NCBI GenBank assembly: GCA_020226215.1
Contig: CM035226.1
Location: forward strand, 92,280,895 to 92,344,894
Origin: Sindora glabra
Lineage: Eukaryota > Streptophyta > Magnoliopsida > Fabales > Fabaceae
Direction of reading: 5' to 3'
DNA length: 64,000 nucleotides
The notes below the pieces were generated by a model. The model did not search any database and was not told the DNA's origin. It was given only the letters and a program-made list of their open reading frames with translations. Shown one piece after another: positions 12,164 through 25,600 of this stretch (positions within the stretch are counted from its first letter, which is position 1; each line of letters starts with the position of its first letter). A program made the translations under genes and the position numbers.

Positions 12164-13035
12164 GAAAAATTGAAAGCACGGTAGACTTGTACACCAGCTA
12201 TTGCTGTCGGCGTATACCCAAACACACCCACCATCACCATTTCTCTCTTTCCTTCTCTCAGCTCTTGAAGAGAGAGAAAGTATTACATACTTCGTAATTG
12301 AATCAACTTTCAGAATTCTATTCTAGAAAAGCTCTCCAACTTTATTTTCCTAAAATTATTACTCCCTCTTTATGTATTTTGCTAATGTTATTGCAGAGTG
12401 AGAGACAGTGGAGTGAAAACAAAAAACTTGAAGCGCATATTCATGGCATCCACTGAAAGAGATGAGAAACACGAGAATGTGTTCAGCTAGCACATCATTT
12501 ATTTTTGCAGAAGCATTGTCTAAGATGGATTTTGAAGCATTGGGTGGAAAACTAGAACTTTAAGCTCTTTAGGGTAGTTGATGGATTTTTGCGACGAATC
12601 GTTTTGATACAGAGATGATTTGAGTGCTGTTGCCGGAGATCGGAGAAGCATTTTGTTGCTTAAAGTCATACTTCTGAGTGTAGAGCATGAAATGGTGTGA
12701 GCGAAGACACAGGGTTGGGGGTCGGGAATGGCGCCCTGATTGGCGCTGAGTACAGGGGCACGAGCGGGAGAGAAGAAGGCGATGCTGTTCGGGGAGGCTG
12801 CAAAACGAAGAGGGCTAATCCAAAAGCAACCTAATTACATATGTTATAATATATTATTTTTAACAGTGGGGCAGCATATGAGAAAAAGGGAAGAGCTCAG
12901 GGACGATGTGGTAATTCCAAACTAAAATATGGAACTGACCTGAAAGTTACCCTTAAGAAGAAAATATCGCCACGTGTCATCATATAATTAGGTCACATGT
13001 CCATGGTGGGTTACCCATGAACAGTTTTAGGGTAT
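11758..13035. mobile_element. TIR DNA transposon (1.28 kb, about 66-bp TIRs) with gene-like interior
   Basis: The left end, ataccctagagctgttcacg (11758), is matched in inverse at the right end (…gaacagttttagggtat, ending 13035). The inverted repeats run about 66 bp and include gggtaac, cctggacacgtgg and gacac(a/g)tgg. Copy 2 of the duplication lacks the element at the matching place near 51650, so it is an insertion with an empty site. The target duplication is not clean: attacaat at 11752-11759 versus attataat at 13045-13052 leaves 9 extra bases at the right end. The interior is less AT-rich than the flanks and looks gene-like: a CT-rich leader, a probable intron end (ttattgcag near 12396), and an ATG at 12443 opening a 15-codon frame. 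Captured host sequence, as in Pack-MULEs, is plausible. Confidence 0.7.
12106..12161. repeat. (TA)n microsatellite
   Basis: About 28 uninterrupted AT dinucleotides inside the TIR element. Open frames of Ile-Tyr repeats on both strands here are artefacts of this repeat. Confidence 0.97.
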
Positions 13036-16000
13036 AAAATTAATATTATAATTTATCTCTAACTTCAACTAATAATTGAGATTCATGAACATTGCAAATA
13101 TATTTTTATTTTTTTAAAAAAATTGCACAGTATGAAATCATATTTACAAAGATTTTTTAGTAAAAAAGCTGTGGCTATAATTTAAATTTACATAACTTAG
13201 GTTTTAATTTAAAATTATTTTAATTTATATTTAAATATATTATTAAATATATAATTAATTTTTAATATGATTAACATAATGTAATTTGTTTAATCCTACA
13301 AACCTTCATTATTAGTTAATGGGAAAACAAAGTATTTTAGTTAAAATATATTATTTCTTTAAATGAGAAAATATCCTTGAATATATGATGTTGTGTATGG
13401 TTGTGCACGTACTGTTCAAGAAAATGAAACCCCTTCATCTTTTTATTTTATTTATTATTTATAAAAATTATTAAAATAAATATAAAATAATTTTAAATAT
13501 TAAATTATTTTTGAAAAATTAATTCTTTAAATATTAACTAGTTCTATCTTTAAAATTAAGAGTTAAGTTTAAAGCAAATTCTTGCACTTCTGGTATCCTA
13601 AACATTGTATTAATTTTATTTTGTTATTACTATTTTAATGATTTTTTATTATAAATATAATTATAATTTTAGTAATAAAATATATATAAAAATAATTTAT
13701 ATATTTGAATAGAATAACTACTTATTATTTCCATTTAATGAATAGTTATTTTATTTAAAATAAGTAAAAATTATTATATAGTCCTTTTAGCTATTAAATA
13801 TAAGTAATTTATATTTGGTATTTAAAAAAAAATTGGTGTTCAAAAATCACCAATCCTCTTTGTATTACTTAGATATGGATATAAATAATAATATATTAAT
13901 ATGAAATTTGAAATATGGATTGTTATATATAGTAAAGCGAGATAGCAATATGTTATTAAAAAATATGATTGTATTCAATTAGTATCTAATAATCGTTATA
14001 AATATAATTTTTGGAATATTTGGATTTTCATTAACACGACACTCAATTCTATTAATTACCAAAACTTAAATGATTTCATTTTAGAATTTTGTCAAAGTAA
14101 ATTAATTTGATAATAAAAAATTGACAAAATTATGTCGATTATTCAAGGAAATTATTGGCATGATTAAAATGTAATTAAGACTATTACTAATTCTTTATCA
14201 ATTTAAAATCTAGATCTAATTTAATTTAAGTTAATTATAATGGATCAAATCTATAATTTTAAAATTTTGTATTTTTATTTAAACTTACACTTAACGCTAT
14301 TGATTTCGATAAATTAATTATATCAAGAGCTTGAATTTACTTTTTGATATGGTAATAAAATTTTATCATAAATATATTGATTATGTAAGGAAACCATTTG
14401 TAGATTTAAAAAGTAATTAAAATCGTGAAGCATTTTACTATTATACCCAACAAATCTTTGAAATTTACTAAATATAAATTTTATATCTCACATCAATTAT
14501 TTATTTATATATTTACTTGGTCTTTAATGCCTTAACTCTCATCATATATTAAAGGAAATGTATTTAAATGGAATTTATTATTAATTATTATCTATTAGTG
14601 GAAATGCTATAAACTACCAAATTAAATTTTATTTAAAATAAAAATAATAGAAAAATCCTAATAATTTACTCATTGTAATAATATGTTCCTTTTAATTAAT
14701 AATATGAACTAATAAAAATATAGAAGCACTAAAAATATAAAGACAGATTCTTTATTTAATCACAATATTGTTTTAAATATTTATTTAATAGTTAAACCAT
14801 AACTCAGAAAAAAAAAACCATTGTCATTGATTAAACTAAATTACATTGTTCTAAAAATATAAAAAATTAAAATAAAAAATTTAAAATATTTGTTTTTATC
14901 TAATATTCATATCGCTTTAACTTTGATTTCTTGTTCATTTGATTGCTTAACATTGCAGAATTTAATTTAGCTCTATTATATAGATTGTGGAATTATGTTC
15001 AAACATTGTCCAAATTATTTTCTCTAGGAAAAAAATGAGGTTACTTTTTATAAAATAGATATTTTTAAATCATTATTTATGATGATAAATTTAAATAAAG
15101 ATAAAATGAATATAACTAATAGATGTTCATATATACACTGATTTTTTTTAGGTAAACATCCATATGTTTGAACTAATGGACATGGATTGGTGTAATTGGT
15201 GGTCATATCTACAAGAAAAAAGGTTAAAATTAATAAATATTATGTACCAATTCTTTTGCTCACACAATATACATCGTAACCTAGGAAATGTTGTTACTAT
15301 GATTATGAATCATTAAAAATGAGGTTATATAAAAAAATAACTATCATTGATTGTTTGAGACACTATAAGATAAAATATAATACCTCATTTTGTCTTCAAT
15401 AGATTCAATGATGATGATGATGAAAATAATACATAAAGTATATAAAATTATTGAAACAATATAATAAATTACAAATATATTATATTTTTTATTGCATTCG
15501 GAGAAGATATGGATTAGAATATTAATATCAATAGATTTAATAATCAAAATATTCTATTTGAAATTTAAGAAGTATTGATGTTAGTATGTACTGTATTTTT
15601 CCTTTTCGTCAACAATATTAATTGTGAAATTTGATATCAAATATACACTCTTTTCAACTAACACATCTTTTTATTTGAATTTAAATGATAGAAACCTAAA
15701 TAAAAAACATAAATGATAAAATCATATCTCAAGCATAATTAAAAAAAAAATGATGATACAAAGAATATATATAGAGTAAATAATCATAAACTAATTCAAG
15801 GAAGATAACTTATAATAATCCCTAATAATCAATGTTCACAAGTTCAATAGAAGTATACTTATTTGATTTGTAATATATTAAAAGGTAAAATAATTGAATG
15901 ATACAAATTTTAATTATTATCACAATGTTCTCACACATTATGCCTTTCAATTTCATTGTAGCCATTGTTATGCTCTCTCTACAAATGAACAATACTAAAC

Positions 16001-16994
16001 AAGATATTATTAATCATAAGATATTTGGTTGTACGATCAATTATTTATATTATTACAATAGGAAATATTTTTAAGATAAACATTTTAAAAGAATTAGAAA
16101 TATCAATCTGATTATAAAAATTATTCATTATATCAAATATTTGATGGAACCTTTGATTGATTATGAAGTATATTTTTAATGCAAGTGGGTAATTGAAAAT
16201 ATTTAATTTTTATAACTAATTATCATAATTAATATCATATTAAATTACTTTTTAAAAACAAAATTATTCAATATAGAACATGCATTAAAGATTAGATGGT
16301 TAGCATAATTATTCGTGCTGGATATCAAGGAATAATTTAATTATGATATGAATCATAGCAAAAATGAAAATTAATATATCAAATTGTAAAGGAGTATTAT
16401 AATTGATTTTCATATAGTAAGAGTCAATCAATAAAAAATAAACAATTTACAAAATTAAATTTATCGGCAAATTAAAAGCCAACCAAAATGAGGCTTTTTA
16501 TAATTATATACGCGAGTAATTGACTTTTATAATTAATTACTGCATTGAATAATAAAAGTCAAATAAATAAATAAAATTAAACAACTAAATTAATATACAC
16601 TTTCGTGAGTTCAATAACATCTACTATTAAAAAATAAACTATTTATTTAAAAAAGAAATAAATTATTCAAATAATTTTAAAAGGGTTATACAAGTTAATG
16701 TAAAAAAATTTATAGGTAAATAAAAAAAAGTATTTGTAAAATTATTGTATAATGAGCGGTCTCTAAATAAAATTATCAAAGCCAATTCTTATGACGTAGT
16801 AATTATTTCAAGAAACATATATAACTTTTTCTATATATAGTTGTTATTAAAAAAATATTACTATACTTGCAAATTAATATGCAATTAAATTTTTATTTTT
16901 AATTTATTTAATATTTCATTATCATAAGTGATTGTAAAAATTAATTGAATATTTAGAGGAGAATAGAAATAATAATGTATATTTCCTAATTATT
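13036..16994. other. AT-rich intergenic DNA, no gene
   Basis: Extremely AT-rich sequence that belongs, up to about 16200, to duplication copy 1. Its preservation in copy 2 reflects common descent by duplication. No coding signal is seen; short open frames have compositions dominated by Ile, Lys, Asn and Tyr. Confidence 0.7.
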
Positions 16995-17328
16995 AGGGAC
17001 GCTTAATGACTAGCTTACACAGCTCGTGGATTGGGCCTATGTAGGTTTGATATACTAAAATTTATATTTTATGTAGATCTATTTTAATCAGTTTGATTTG
17101 CATAAAAACTCATGAAACCAGCAAATTTTGCTTTGTAAACGAGTTCGACCTGTGAGCTGGCCCATAACTTATGACTCGTAGCTTGTATAGATCCAATCTA
17201 CACGAGCTAAACCTGTTTAAACTTGTATTTTATGGGCTTATTTTTAGTAAGCTTAATTTATGAAAAGTTTACGGATCAGTTTGCAAGCCCTTGAGTCAGA
17301 GTCTTGTTAAGCACCTTTACTAATTATT
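16987..17328. mobile_element. hAT-like MITE with 8-bp TSD
   Basis: The octamer taattatt occurs exactly at 16987-16994 and 17321-17328. The 326 bp between them begin agggacgcttaa and end ttaagcacctttac, an imperfect inverted pair. The interior is richer in GC than its surroundings and has repeated gctcgt, gagctgg and gagctaaacc motifs. An 8-bp duplication with short TIRs and subterminal repeats fits a non-autonomous hAT element. The TIR match is weak (about 8 of 12). Confidence 0.55.
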
Positions 17329-19487
17329 CATCACTAGAAGTTAGTTTCTATTAAAGAAAATATCATAAACTATCAAATTAATGTAATTTTATATGAAAAT
17401 CCTAGTTATTTGCTAATCATACCATTTAATTTTAATTTATCATCAACTTTAATTAAATAAAGATATTAAGTAATTAAACTAATATATATTTTCAAAATAT
17501 TTTATTTAGTTTTTGTAATTGTTTATTGCAATTAATATTATATAATTTTTAAAATGAAATAATTTAGTTTAAAATGTATTAATATAGTGTTTCTATATTT
17601 TTATAAATTGAAAAATTCAAATAATTTAAAATTTTATTTTTTTAATATTTTAATTTATAATTTATTATTACAATTGATTATATTGATTATTATAATAAAA
17701 ATAATTTTAAAAAATTAAGCATAATTATTGGAATATTATAAACGAAGGAAAATAAAAAAAGAATAGTGATATTTGCAGATGATGATTTGAAATCTCTGGG
17801 TCTTCAATTCCAAATATGCAATTAATGATAAAAGTCAATCTATTAATCATAATATTTAATTAAATAAACTTTAATTTAAATTAAATTTCAAATTAATAGA
17901 GATTTTCCGAATCATCTACTGCCATTCCTAGTTATTTCCTAATCATAATATTTCATTGATAATAAAAGTCAATTAAATAAAAATATTAAATAATTAAATT
18001 AGTTTATATTTTTGTAAATCCATATTTATTTTTATAGTTTTATAAATTAATATATTTTCATAATAATTGATATTATATTAAATTCATTTTGGAATATGTT
18101 TTTGTAATCATTAATGTTATAGTTTTATAAATTATAAGTTAAAGTGTTTCATGCATTAACTAATTGGAAAAAATAAATTTTAATTTCATAAGTTATCTTA
18201 AATAGTTTATAAATTATAAGCCAGCAATATTTCAAAATTTTTTAAAAATTTATTTATTTTTATTAATTTATAACTCATGTCTTTAATAAATAATTATATT
18301 TTTATTTTAAATAATAAATAAATATAATATCAAAGTATAAATAATTAAATAAAAATAAATATATAAATAAATATATGATATTATAAAATATAATTAATTT
18401 TATTTTAATTAATTATATATTTATTTTAAATTATAAATATATAAAAGTAAATGTGTCATTTCATAAATTTTATATCATTATATTTTTTTTAAGAACATGA
18501 TTGTATTAATATAATTTAAATTTTAAGTAAATATAAATTAACTTAATTTATATCTCTATTTATATTTATATTAATATATTTTTATATTATTTTATATTTT
18601 TAATTAATTTGATAATTAATGTTATAAAATACTTTTTATACAATTTATCGACAAATCAACTATCGAACTGTTTGGTCAATAGACAGCCTTAATCAAAGAT
18701 TTTAAATGCAGCGTCGCTTTTGTGGAGAAGACACCGATGAGGATGGATCAATAATTGAGAGCTGGCAAAGTTCTAATCGTGGGATGATTATCCATTCACA
18801 AAAAAAAAAAAAAATATTAAAAGCAGACGAGGCAAACGACAAGTCATTACTCTTGGCCATGCATTGATCACCGATATTAGAGTGTTCGAGAAATGGTTTA
18901 TTAAATAATTTTTGATTGATTCGATTAAATTAATTTAAATTAGTTGATTTTAAAATATTGAAGGGGACATTATTTTAAAATAATTATATTACTTTTATTT
19001 AATTTTATCCTTTTTTTAAAAAATTATAATATTATTTTCATATAAAAGTTAATAATTATAAAAATTATATTAATTTAATTTAAAAAATTAATAATATTAT
19101 ATTATTTATAAAAAATTAATTTATTAAATAATATATAAGATTAACAAATAAAAATAAAAAAATATTTAAATAATTTATAAAATATACTTATAATTTTATA
19201 TATAAATAATTAATTATAAATAATTTTACTAAATATTTTAATTTAAGGCCATACACTAAATGGTAAAAATTAGGAAAATATTATTTTACTTTTAGAATAA
19301 AATACTATTCCTTATTCTAGGAGAAAAACAGATACGGATTATTTCTAGAATAAGGTACTATTTCTTACGATACAAATACAATTAAGTGGGGGCGGGCTCC
19401 GATCCCCGATTCCACGCCACTCCATTATGGCTATCTCTCTCTTTCGGAGTGCTTTACTCCGAGAGTAATTCCTTACTCCGGGAGTAA
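17329..19487. other. AT-rich upstream region of GH2 gene 1
   Basis: No gene. At 18760-18880 (ctaatcgtgggatgattatccattcacaaa and onward) it is homologous to 62615-62730 upstream of gene 2. The stretch of about 18880-19480 has no counterpart in copy 2, apart from a short piece near 19248 (ccatacactaaatgg, as near 62736). It holds a GC-richer segment at about 19385-19480 with repeated ttactccg(a/g)gagtaa. Promoter elements could not be identified with confidence. Confidence 0.45.
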
Positions 19488-19668
19488 CTAGCCAATAATA
19501 CAACAGCAGGTACTGCATAGTCTGATCTTCTCGTCACTCTACACTGATCACTGGTCATTTCTCTTTCTGCTTTTGTATCTCTCTTTGGTTCTCTCTCTCT
19601 CTAATGCTGCAATTCCTTTTGTTGATGTGCAACTGAATTCAACCAAACTTTTTGATCGCATTTTGCAG
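19488..19668 (+). promoter_or_regulatory. Conserved 5' leader / proximal upstream block, GH2 gene 1
   Basis: From ctagccaataata (19488) to the ATG, the sequence is closely conserved with 62778-62965 before gene 2, including a CT-rich tract (ctctctttggttctctctct). The conservation and pyrimidine-rich character suggest transcribed 5' UTR plus core promoter. The bases ttttgcag just before the ATG would also serve as a splice acceptor, so a 5'-UTR intron is possible. Confidence 0.5.
19604..19636 (+). promoter_or_regulatory. Upstream ORF in the GH2 gene 1 leader
   Basis: The first ATG in the conserved leader opens a frame of ten codons (MLQFLLLMCN) and a TGA, in a different frame from the main ATG 33 bases further on. 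If this stretch stays in the mature mRNA it is a uORF that could dampen translation. The equivalent frame before gene 2 is shorter (six codons). Transcript evidence is needed to exclude splicing at ttttgcag. Confidence 0.4.
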
Positions 19669-22600
19669 ATGGGACCATTGGTTGGTCAACTTGTTTTCCC
19701 CTTAGAAAATGGTTATAGATTTTGGGAGGACCCTTCATTCATCAAGTGGAGAAAAAGGGATGCTCATGTTACTTTGCATTGCCATGACTCAGTCGAAGGT
19801 GAAGACACCTTTTTTTTTGGCAATTTTGCATCTGTTATTTTATTGTATTATTGAAAATAATTGATTTTGCGTTTTAAGTTTGTTTGGTGGGATAATTTTA
19901 ACAATTGGGTCTCCGTTAATTGGTATTTTTAGGTTGTGGTTGGGTTGATTCGATCAAACAGGGGACTTCATTGTAAACTCCTTCTCCTTTTAGGACTTCT
20001 ATAAGAGGGCTAGTTCCAGGTGTCCTTTGGGTTTTGGAAGCCAATGGGACATGGTAACCTTAAAGTTGTAGGTCACTTTAAACCATTCAAATATTAAATA
20101 AATTTTGAATTGAAGGGAAAAATATGAATGTGCCATTAAACTTAAATAAATTTTGAAATTGAGTCCAAAAAGCTATACAAAATCTTATTGAATTTGCTGA
20201 TTTGGCTTTGATATGACAATTCCTCTCCCCCTTTGTAGCATTAGCTTAAATATTTGTGGGGGCCACATTTTTTTTTGTTAAAGTGTAATTTGATAAAATT
20301 TTGTCACTTTTTATATATCTTTGCATGTTATAATTAAAAAAATAAATCATAGTAACAATTGTATTAAAAAATATTTTACTTTACTTTTAAAAAAATTAGT
20401 TATTATGTTAAATTTAAGAAAATATGAATACATTATCATAAAATTTGTGTTTATATCATTAATATTTTCATGTATTGAAATGTGGGATTAACATCTATGA
20501 TGTTAAATTTTATATTTTTAATGTTATAAATTAGCAAATATTAATACTTTTAGTAACTATTTTGAAATAAGAAGAAATCAGAAAAAGAAGAGTAAAATGG
20601 TAGAGAAAATAAACTGCTGGAGATAAAATCGGTGTAAAAGCTAATATATTTAATTGAGAATAAAATAAGTATAAAATTTCAATTAATTTAATATAGATAA
20701 AATGACAATAAAAGATCCTAAAAATCCTAAAACATCCCAAAAAAGTCCTAATTATATAAAATATTTGTCTTCCCTAATTTAATTTATGATTGTTGAATAT
20801 GATGGGTTGAATAGGATTTTTGGAAGGTAAGTTAGTTTTTAGTAAACATCAAATTAAGTAAAAAAATTAATGATGTAAAGATCATAAGTAACGTACATGA
20901 GTTTTTTTATATTAAAATTTGAATAAAAAAATAACTTTTGTGGGCAAAGTATTAACAATTTGAAAACATAGGTGGGTGATTAGCAATACTTGAAATTACA
21001 TATAAGTTAAGTGAAGAAAGAGGAAAATAATGGATAGATAAAGTGTAATTTATCCTAGAATAAAATCACATGCTTCAAAAACACAAACATGTGAGTAGAC
21101 ATTGGTATAAGTGTGTGTGAATGTATGCATAATAAATTAGTAAAACATTACAATAAATAAATTTGAAATAGTACTTTGTAAAAAATAATAAAAATAATTA
21201 GTATTTATTATTAGTATACTTGATTAATTTATAATTAATATTGTAATATTTTTAGTAAAATATTAATATTTTGCATTATTAATTTTTTAACAATCACAAT
21301 TTTTAAGTGTTGTTAACTCTTATGTCTATGGTTATTGTTATTTAATGTTTTCATCTTACAAATATTATTAGAACTACATTCACAATATAATTTTATCATT
21401 TCATATTTTGCAAGCACACAAGGTTCTTGGTTGGCTACGAAATTTGAAGTAGAAGTCGAACAAATAAATATTAACTAGTATTGTTAAATATAAATATAAG
21501 TAGACATTTTGCAAGTATATCGTAAAATAATTTTCCATATGTGTCATTCTTTCAAAGTGGTCTTCCCTCACTCACTACCTGATATAAAGCATGCAATAAT
21601 GACAAGGATGTGACGTGGAACGAGTGTATTTGAATATATTTTTATTTTGATATTTTTAAAAATTATTTTCTTATTTTGAAAAATCATTTTTGGCTTAAAT
21701 GAAAATTAAAATTAGAGAATGATTAATATTGTAAATAAAAAATATTTTATTTAATTATAAAGTTGATATTTAGGAAAAAAATAGTTCAAAAAATGACTTT
21801 ATTTCTATTTTTTTGTCTTTAAATTATATATTTAGAGAATAGTTCTAAAAATAGATTCTGAAAATAATTTACCAAATAAGTTCTTATGTTTTTAAAAATA
21901 AAAAAAATTATTTAAAAAAAATAAAAAACAAACATATCCTTAATTTTCAATTCTCTGCAACTTTTACTTAGGGTTATTTTATAATTTTTCCTAAAATTTA
22001 TTAAACACTAAACAATTGTTTATATCCTACCGCATGTACATGTGGCAACGCCACGCCACAGCTTGCCACATATTTAGAGTTTCATAAATTAAGATTCTCC
22101 GAAGATATCATAACCTTCACCCTATATGAGTGAAAATTATGAGTTTGTTTGTTTCGTATTTTTTAAAATATTTTTTATTTTTAAAAACAAAAAAATTAGT
22201 TTTGAAAATTTATTTTTTAAAATTATTCGTAACTAAAAATTAAAAAATAGAAATAATTTTTAATTATTTTTTAAATTTATTTTCTTATTTTAAATATCAA
22301 TTTTGTAATTAAATCAAATATTTTCTTATTTATAATAGCAATCACTCTATAATCTTAGTTTGCCTTTAATCCAAAAATAATTTTTGAAAATACAAAAATA
22401 AAAATATATCCAAACATACTTTATATTTTTGATGTTCTCATATTTATTTTATTCAAAATGTTGTCAAGCTTTTCAACTTAAATGTTGAGGAGAAAAAGAA
22501 ATCCAGATTATTAGTATTAGTATTTACAAATAATTCTCTTAAAATGTTATTGGCATAGTAAGCACAAAAATTTAAAGTCTTTTTGAACTGCCGTTATTCT

Positions 22601-25600
22601 TATCCGGCAATATCATAGTCTATCATATGAACTCCTTTTTGTATTCAGATTGTATTTTTTTGTCACCGTTTAAGCATTAATTCTCTACTGATCAGCTGTT
22701 ATTCAGATTGAACTTATTAGTCACTATTTCAGCAAAGATGGTTTCCAATATAGTTCCAGAATAAGTGTAACATTTTCAAATTTTGAGGCTGTACTTTATC
22801 CCCATTCTTTCAATATGCACTAAAAGTTTGCCTTGCTTTCTTATTTTTGAAAACCTGACATTCTGTGATCGTGGGTCGTAGGATCTCTTCAATACTGGTA
22901 TAATCGCAACAAAGTAGACTTTCTGGTTTCGAAGTCTGCTGTTTGGAATGATGATGCTGTTAACGGTGCTCTTGAAAGTGCTGCGTTTTGGGTCAAAGAC
23001 TTGCCCTTTGTCAAGTCATTGTCTGGATATTGGAAATTTTCCTTAGCTTCAAATCCTACCAGTGTCCCTTCGAAGTTCTATGAAAGTGAGTTCCAGGACT
23101 CACAGTGGGACACTTTGCCTGGTAAGTGTCTATGTATTTTTTTAACACGGTTTTCTGTGCTATGACTCCTTCCTTACCACTTTATGCGTTGCATTTGACT
23201 TTCTGATAGTTTCAAGTATGCAATGACTAATTATCTCAAAAAGTACTACCCAAGATGTTAATCGTAAATGAGAAGGTTTGTGATGGAGAAAAAGGAAGAT
23301 AGATTCTTATTCACATAAATAAAAATTATATAAGAACAAGAAGAATCTTGGATTCCTATTTGAAAAAGTAGAAATTGATTTCTTTGAAGTACTACGAATG
23401 TTCTAATTACAATACTTGTGAAGAAATAGCTTTAATAAATAAAAAGAATTGGACATTACATCTTGTTTGGAACTTTATATCTATAATTGAATATACTAGA
23501 CTAAGTATTACTGTAAAATTATTGTGCATTAGAGAGGGAACCAAGTTATAAGAGGAAATTGTGCTGGTTTTTTTATTTGATTAATATGTAACTTAATCAT
23601 GTCAGTCTAAACAAATTTGATCTTCTTTTGAATTATATTTAGTTTGTTTGAAATTTGGTTCAAAATTTGTTCTGCTATGAAATATTGTTTGGTAAACTGT
23701 TATAAAATTTTTAGATAAAGTATCAAGAGAGAGAATAAAAGAGAAATAGAGAATATTTTCAATTTAAGTAAAATGTGATTTGATGAAAACTATCTTTTTG
23801 TAGGATTCGTTCTATTTGAGATTATTGGAAATGACTTGAGAAAATCATCTTAACCCTAGTCCTTTAATAGTAGAAATATAATTAATACAATTTAATGCTA
23901 ACAAATACAATTCCAATAATTATGCCTAAACTTCTGCTAATCATTCTAATCATTAGCTAATTCTAGCATGTACAATTAATATTATTCATTTGTATTTAAT
24001 GCTATTTAACCCTCCCATATATATCATATACACCAAATTTGTCATATGTGTAGCTTATTCTTAGACCTTATAGGAACTTGTGAGCATATCGGCTAATTGG
24101 TCAGTGAAATTTACAAAAATAGTAATAATTTCCCTTGCAACAACTTCTTTTCTTATGAAATGATAGTCAATTTCAATATATTTGGTTCTTTCATAGAGGA
24201 TAGGATTAGACATAATATATAAAGTTGCCTGATTGTTACATACAAGCTCTATAGGCCCAGGTGTATAAAGCTTTAGCTCTTGTAACAATTGTTTCAATCA
24301 TATGACTTTACAAGTGGTTAATGCCATAACTTAATACTCTACTTCTACACTTGATTTTATTAGCATACTTTACTTCTTGCTTTTCTAAGAAATAAGATTT
24401 TCTTAAAAAAAAAACATAATATCTTGAAGTAGAGTGACAATTACTTGGAGAACATGCTCAATTAGCATCTAAGTAACCAATAATTCGAGTGCGTCCCTTA
24501 TTCTAATATGACAAACCTTTGCTTGAATTTCTTCTTCTGTGGCATAAAATTTGAACCACTACATCCTAAAGAATATTACATGGTGAATTCAGGAATTAAT
24601 TCATTACATTTGTTGCAAATGAAATGTTTGGTCAAGTGATTATGAGTTAATTTAGTTTTCAATAAGCCTGTGATATTTTCTCGGATTTGAGGGTAATTTA
24701 CCTTGATTAAGTAATAGTTTAATATTTGGATTCATAAAAGTATCTGTAGGTTTGGAATTTATTAGGCTTATCTCATCTAGAATGTCAAGAGTATATTTGC
24801 ATTGAGAGATAGAGATGCCAGAATGGGATTGAGCAACTTCGATACCAAAAAAATACTAGAGTTTTTCTAAGTCCTTTATTTGAAAATAACAAAAAATATA
24901 TTGCTTGAGTTGATCAATATCAACTTGATCACTCCTTATAATAACTATGTCAACATAAACAAAGAGATATATAGGTTAAGAAGTAGACGAATGATGATAA
25001 AAGATATAGTGATTTGTGTCGCTTTGACAAATGCCAAAATCTTAAATAACTTTACTAGATTTGCCAAACTATGCTCAAGGGGACTAGTTAAGACTATATA
25101 GAGAATTCTTCAATTGACAAAAAAAAAGAGGTTTCCTTTTGAGCAACAAATCCTAGATGTTGTTCTATATAGACTTCTTCGAGATCCCAATGTTAAAAGG
25201 TATGTTTGATATCCAATTGATGTAGAGATCAGTGATTATCCTACTAAGTGAGGTCGGCTACATGGATTGTATAATGCCATTACCCTTTATATAAAATTAG
25301 ATTTTTAAAAATATTATTTACTAAAGGACGAGACAAACAAACGAAATGATGCAATTTTGGCAATAGGAGAGAAGGTATCACCTTAGTCTAAGCTAAAAAT
25401 CTAAGTGTAACTTTTGGCAACTAGACTAGCTTTTAACTGATCTATTTCTCTATTAAGGCTAACTTTGACAATATACACCTAGTGATATCTAACAATAGAT
25501 TTGTTGGAAGGTAAAGGAATTAGATTCCATGTGCCATTAGTTTCCAATACCGCCATCTCATTAAGCCTTGCTTTACGCTACCCTAAGTGAGAAAGAGCTT

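Larger units (their letters stand above)
10365..16200. repeat. Segmental duplication, copy 1 (upstream part)
   Basis: From about 10365 the sequence is colinear with the region starting near 50635, with the same order and orientation. Examples: tgaaatttcatctaatgtc at 10410 and near 50704; aattgatatgtgatgcatg near 10950 matching the region near 50850; caacaatattaattgtgaaat near 15610, which matches the two sides of the hAT insertion at 54203/60941. Homology is clear to about 16150 (copy 2: about 61500) and resumes near 18760 (copy 2: about 62615), leading into the GH2 genes. Copy 1 has extra segments at about 10500-10893, 11758-13035 and 16200-18750. Identity looks like about 80-90 percent by eye. 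Confidence 0.85.

Noticed and set aside
11983..12297. Open frames on both strands with Ile-Tyr runs
   Set aside because: They are produced by the (TA)n microsatellite and have no coding evidence outside it.
19573..19668. N-terminal extension of GH2 gene 1 upstream of ATG 19669
   Set aside because: The open frame begins at a TTG, not an ATG. The extension is frameshifted in gene 2, and known family members start at the position equivalent to 19669.
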